NCBI GenBank assembly: GCA_964613785.1
Contig: CAZTJT010000016.1
Location: 34,841-98,840, forward strand
Direction: 5' to 3'
Source: LD21 sp964613785
GTDB lineage: Bacteria > Bacteroidota > Bacteroidia > Bacteroidales > VadinHA17
Length of the DNA: 64,000 bases
Shown one piece after another: positions 62,894 through 64,000 of this stretch (the stretch's first letter is position 1; every line of letters starts with the position of its first letter). The translations under genes were made by a program, and so were the position numbers. The notes beneath the pieces were generated by a model, which worked only from the letters and a program-made list of their open reading frames with translations, was not told the origin of the DNA and searched no databases.

Positions 62894-63532
62894 ATGAAAA
62901 AGAGGGAATTCATCAAGAAAGCAGGATTGGTGTCAGCATCATTGTTTACTTTATCAGCCAGCGGTATTGAAAAGATGAGAAATAGCAAACAGTACGATGT
63001 AGTTACCGGCAAGTCACCTGTAAGGAACTCAGGGTCAGAGGAGGCAGCATGGGATCAGAATGATCAGGAAGCTCCAAAGAATCTCGTCATCGGAAGTGAT
63101 CATGCCGGATATCCTCTAAAGGGACCTTTGATCAGTCTTTTGAAATCGTGGAATTACAATGTTAAGGATGTAGGATCATTTACCCCTGACCCGGTTGATT
63201 TTCCCGACATCGCTTTGCTCCTGGCTGATGAAATATTAAGTGGCAGGGCTGACAGGGGTATAATGGTCTGTGGCACAGGTGTGGGAGCAGCGATAGCATG
63301 CAACAAGATCCAGGGCATCAGGGCAGCATTGTGTCATGATACCTATTCGGCACATCAGTGCGTTGAGCATGATAATGTCAATGTGCTCTGTATCGGGGCA
63401 CAGATCATAGGACCAAGCGTTGCAGAAGAGATACTGAAAAATTTCCTTGATGCCAGATTCAGTACCGCAGAGGAATTCCGAAGGAGAGTAAAAAAACTGA
63501 ACGAGTTTGATCTTGTTCCGCCGAGACTATAA
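62894..63532 (+). CDS. Exported RpiB/LacAB-family isomerase-like protein
   Basis: A 212-residue protein with a Tat-like but Lys-Arg leader (KKREFIKKAGLVSASLF) and a 62-residue N-terminal extension. The RpiB domain (63 on) is complete: LVIGSDHAGYPLK, MVCGTGVGAAIACNK with the catalytic Cys near 126, YSAHQCVEHDNVNVLCIGAQIIG. The family isomerises sugar phosphates in the cytoplasm; a periplasmic location would be odd. Divergent from the UxuA-like gene across 105 bp. Confidence 0.85.
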   Translation: MKKREFIKKAGLVSASLFTLSASGIEKMRNSKQYDVVTGKSPVRNSGSEEAAWDQNDQEAPKNLVIGSDHAGYPLKGPLISLLKSWNYNVKDVGSFTPDPVDFPDIALLLADEILSGRADRGIMVCGTGVGAAIACNKIQGIRAALCHDTYSAHQCVEHDNVNVLCIGAQIIGPSVAEEILKNFLDARFSTAEEFRRRVKKLNEFDLVPPRL

Positions 63533-63668
63533 CATATACCCTCGCATAAATATCAGGTCTTTTTTAACGGGTGTCGTGGTGGTCAGTGAGATTCCATTAA
63601 AACTGGCGGATATAGTCAGAAGAATATATTCCTGGAATCCGGACTTTCTTTTTAAAGAAATCGTTAAA

Positions 63669-64000
63669 TCAATCTCTATAGGCAATATCGAGGTAGGCTA
63701 CATTCTCTTTATAATCAATCTTCCTGATTTTTACAGAAGTAACATCTCTACCCGTAAGAGATGAAATCTCCTTTATGATCTTCTGTTTCTTAGCCGATTT
63801 GAGCAATTCAAGATCTTCATAGATGATAGTATGCCTTACGATATTGTGTTTCACGGTGAATTCTTCAAGTATAACTGCCGAGATCATGATTATTATATTG
63901 AAGATAACTACACCCAGTACAGGAAATCCCGTTAGTTTCAATGAATTAATTACAGAAATCCCTATAGTGGTAAAAATATATGACATGTCTTTCAGACTGA
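63669..64000 (-). CDS. DUF4956 membrane protein, C-terminal part (partial)
   Basis: The frame is open through the window edge at 64000, so the 5' part lies outside. The visible part of about 110 residues holds two hydrophobic segments (GISVINSLKLTGF, LGVVIFNIIIMISAVI) and the DUF4956 tail (HTIIYEDLELLKSAKKQKIIKEISSLTGRDVTSVKIRKIDY). The family is often found with VTC-domain (polyphosphate polymerase-like) proteins. An ATG at 63986 is in frame, but is probably internal. Confidence 0.8.
   Translation of the reverse strand, partial: SLKDMSYIFTTIGISVINSLKLTGFPVLGVVIFNIIIMISAVILEEFTVKHNIVRHTIIYEDLELLKSAKKQKIIKEISSLTGRDVTSVKIRKIDYKENVAYLDIAYRD

Noticed and set aside
63507..63764. Plus-strand frame after rpiB
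   Set aside because: It overlaps the rpiB end and is opposite the DUF4956 reading frame; no motif seen.
1..64000. tRNA or rRNA genes
   Set aside because: Scanning the intergenic gaps by eye gave no cloverleaf with TTC-loop and CCA-like features and no rRNA-like sequence.

Overview
This window looks like chromosomal DNA from a member of the Bacteroidota, most likely Bacteroidales or Marinilabiliales. The evidence is a set of lineage-typical families: S46 dipeptidyl-peptidase, GH92 mannosidase, two DUF5916 proteins, a FISUMP lipoprotein, a TonB-dependent receptor, many LVSC/LTGC-type lipoboxes, and promoter -7 boxes of the Bacteroidetes form TAnnTTTG. The lifestyle it suggests is heterotrophic growth on plant and microbial polysaccharide, glycoprotein and peptide. 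Species cannot be read from the sequence. I see no rRNA, tRNA, CRISPR array or intact transposase.

Layout. 1-10 kb is core housekeeping: thioredoxin, LOG-type phosphoribohydrolase, ribD diverging from prmC-recX, three small envelope genes, the two methylmalonyl-CoA mutase subunits, and prfB with its programmed +1 frameshift. 10.06-13.37 kb is a decaying accessory island. It has small minus-strand genes or gene fragments (RHS C-terminus, AbrB with a nonsense codon, an L7/L12-like 49-residue protein, a frameshifted ORF6N gene, an RHS-like N-terminus) separated by large, partly nested inverted repeats. 13.4-18 kb returns to core genes: rnhB, an S46 peptidase, marC-rnhA-YbaK.

18-33 kb is a set of exported catabolic enzymes: ThuA, DUF5916, a sugar-isomerase-like protein, GH92 and an esterase. 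It then carries a DUF4160/DUF2442 pair with a well-formed promoter, and a minus-strand cluster of DegT aminotransferase, transglutaminase, NlpC/P60 and dipeptide epimerase that fits murein-peptide recycling outside the cytoplasm. 33-41 kb is looser: a perfect palindrome in two copies, an AsmA-like protein, a gutted GH2 gene, a DUF72 gene without a normal start, acylphosphatase, a TIM-barrel lipoprotein, and a decayed MNT-HEPN toxin-antitoxin pair.

41-55 kb holds an aldo/keto reductase, a FISUMP lipoprotein, an OmpA protein with an adjacent C1 peptidase, a second DUF5916 protein, an M28 peptidase, and a cytochrome c-PQQ sugar dehydrogenase fusion followed 9 bp later by a TonB receptor. 55-63.5 kb is an arabinose block (extracellular GH51, araD, araA), a GH18 lipoprotein, an exported UxuA-like protein and an exported RpiB-like protein. 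The window ends in a partial DUF4956 gene.

A theme that links distant genes is the number of enzymes from normally cytoplasmic sugar or amino-acid families that begin with twin-arginine-type leaders. Dispersed copies of a CACGGAGTTACACGGAG-like repeat mark several intergenic gaps.
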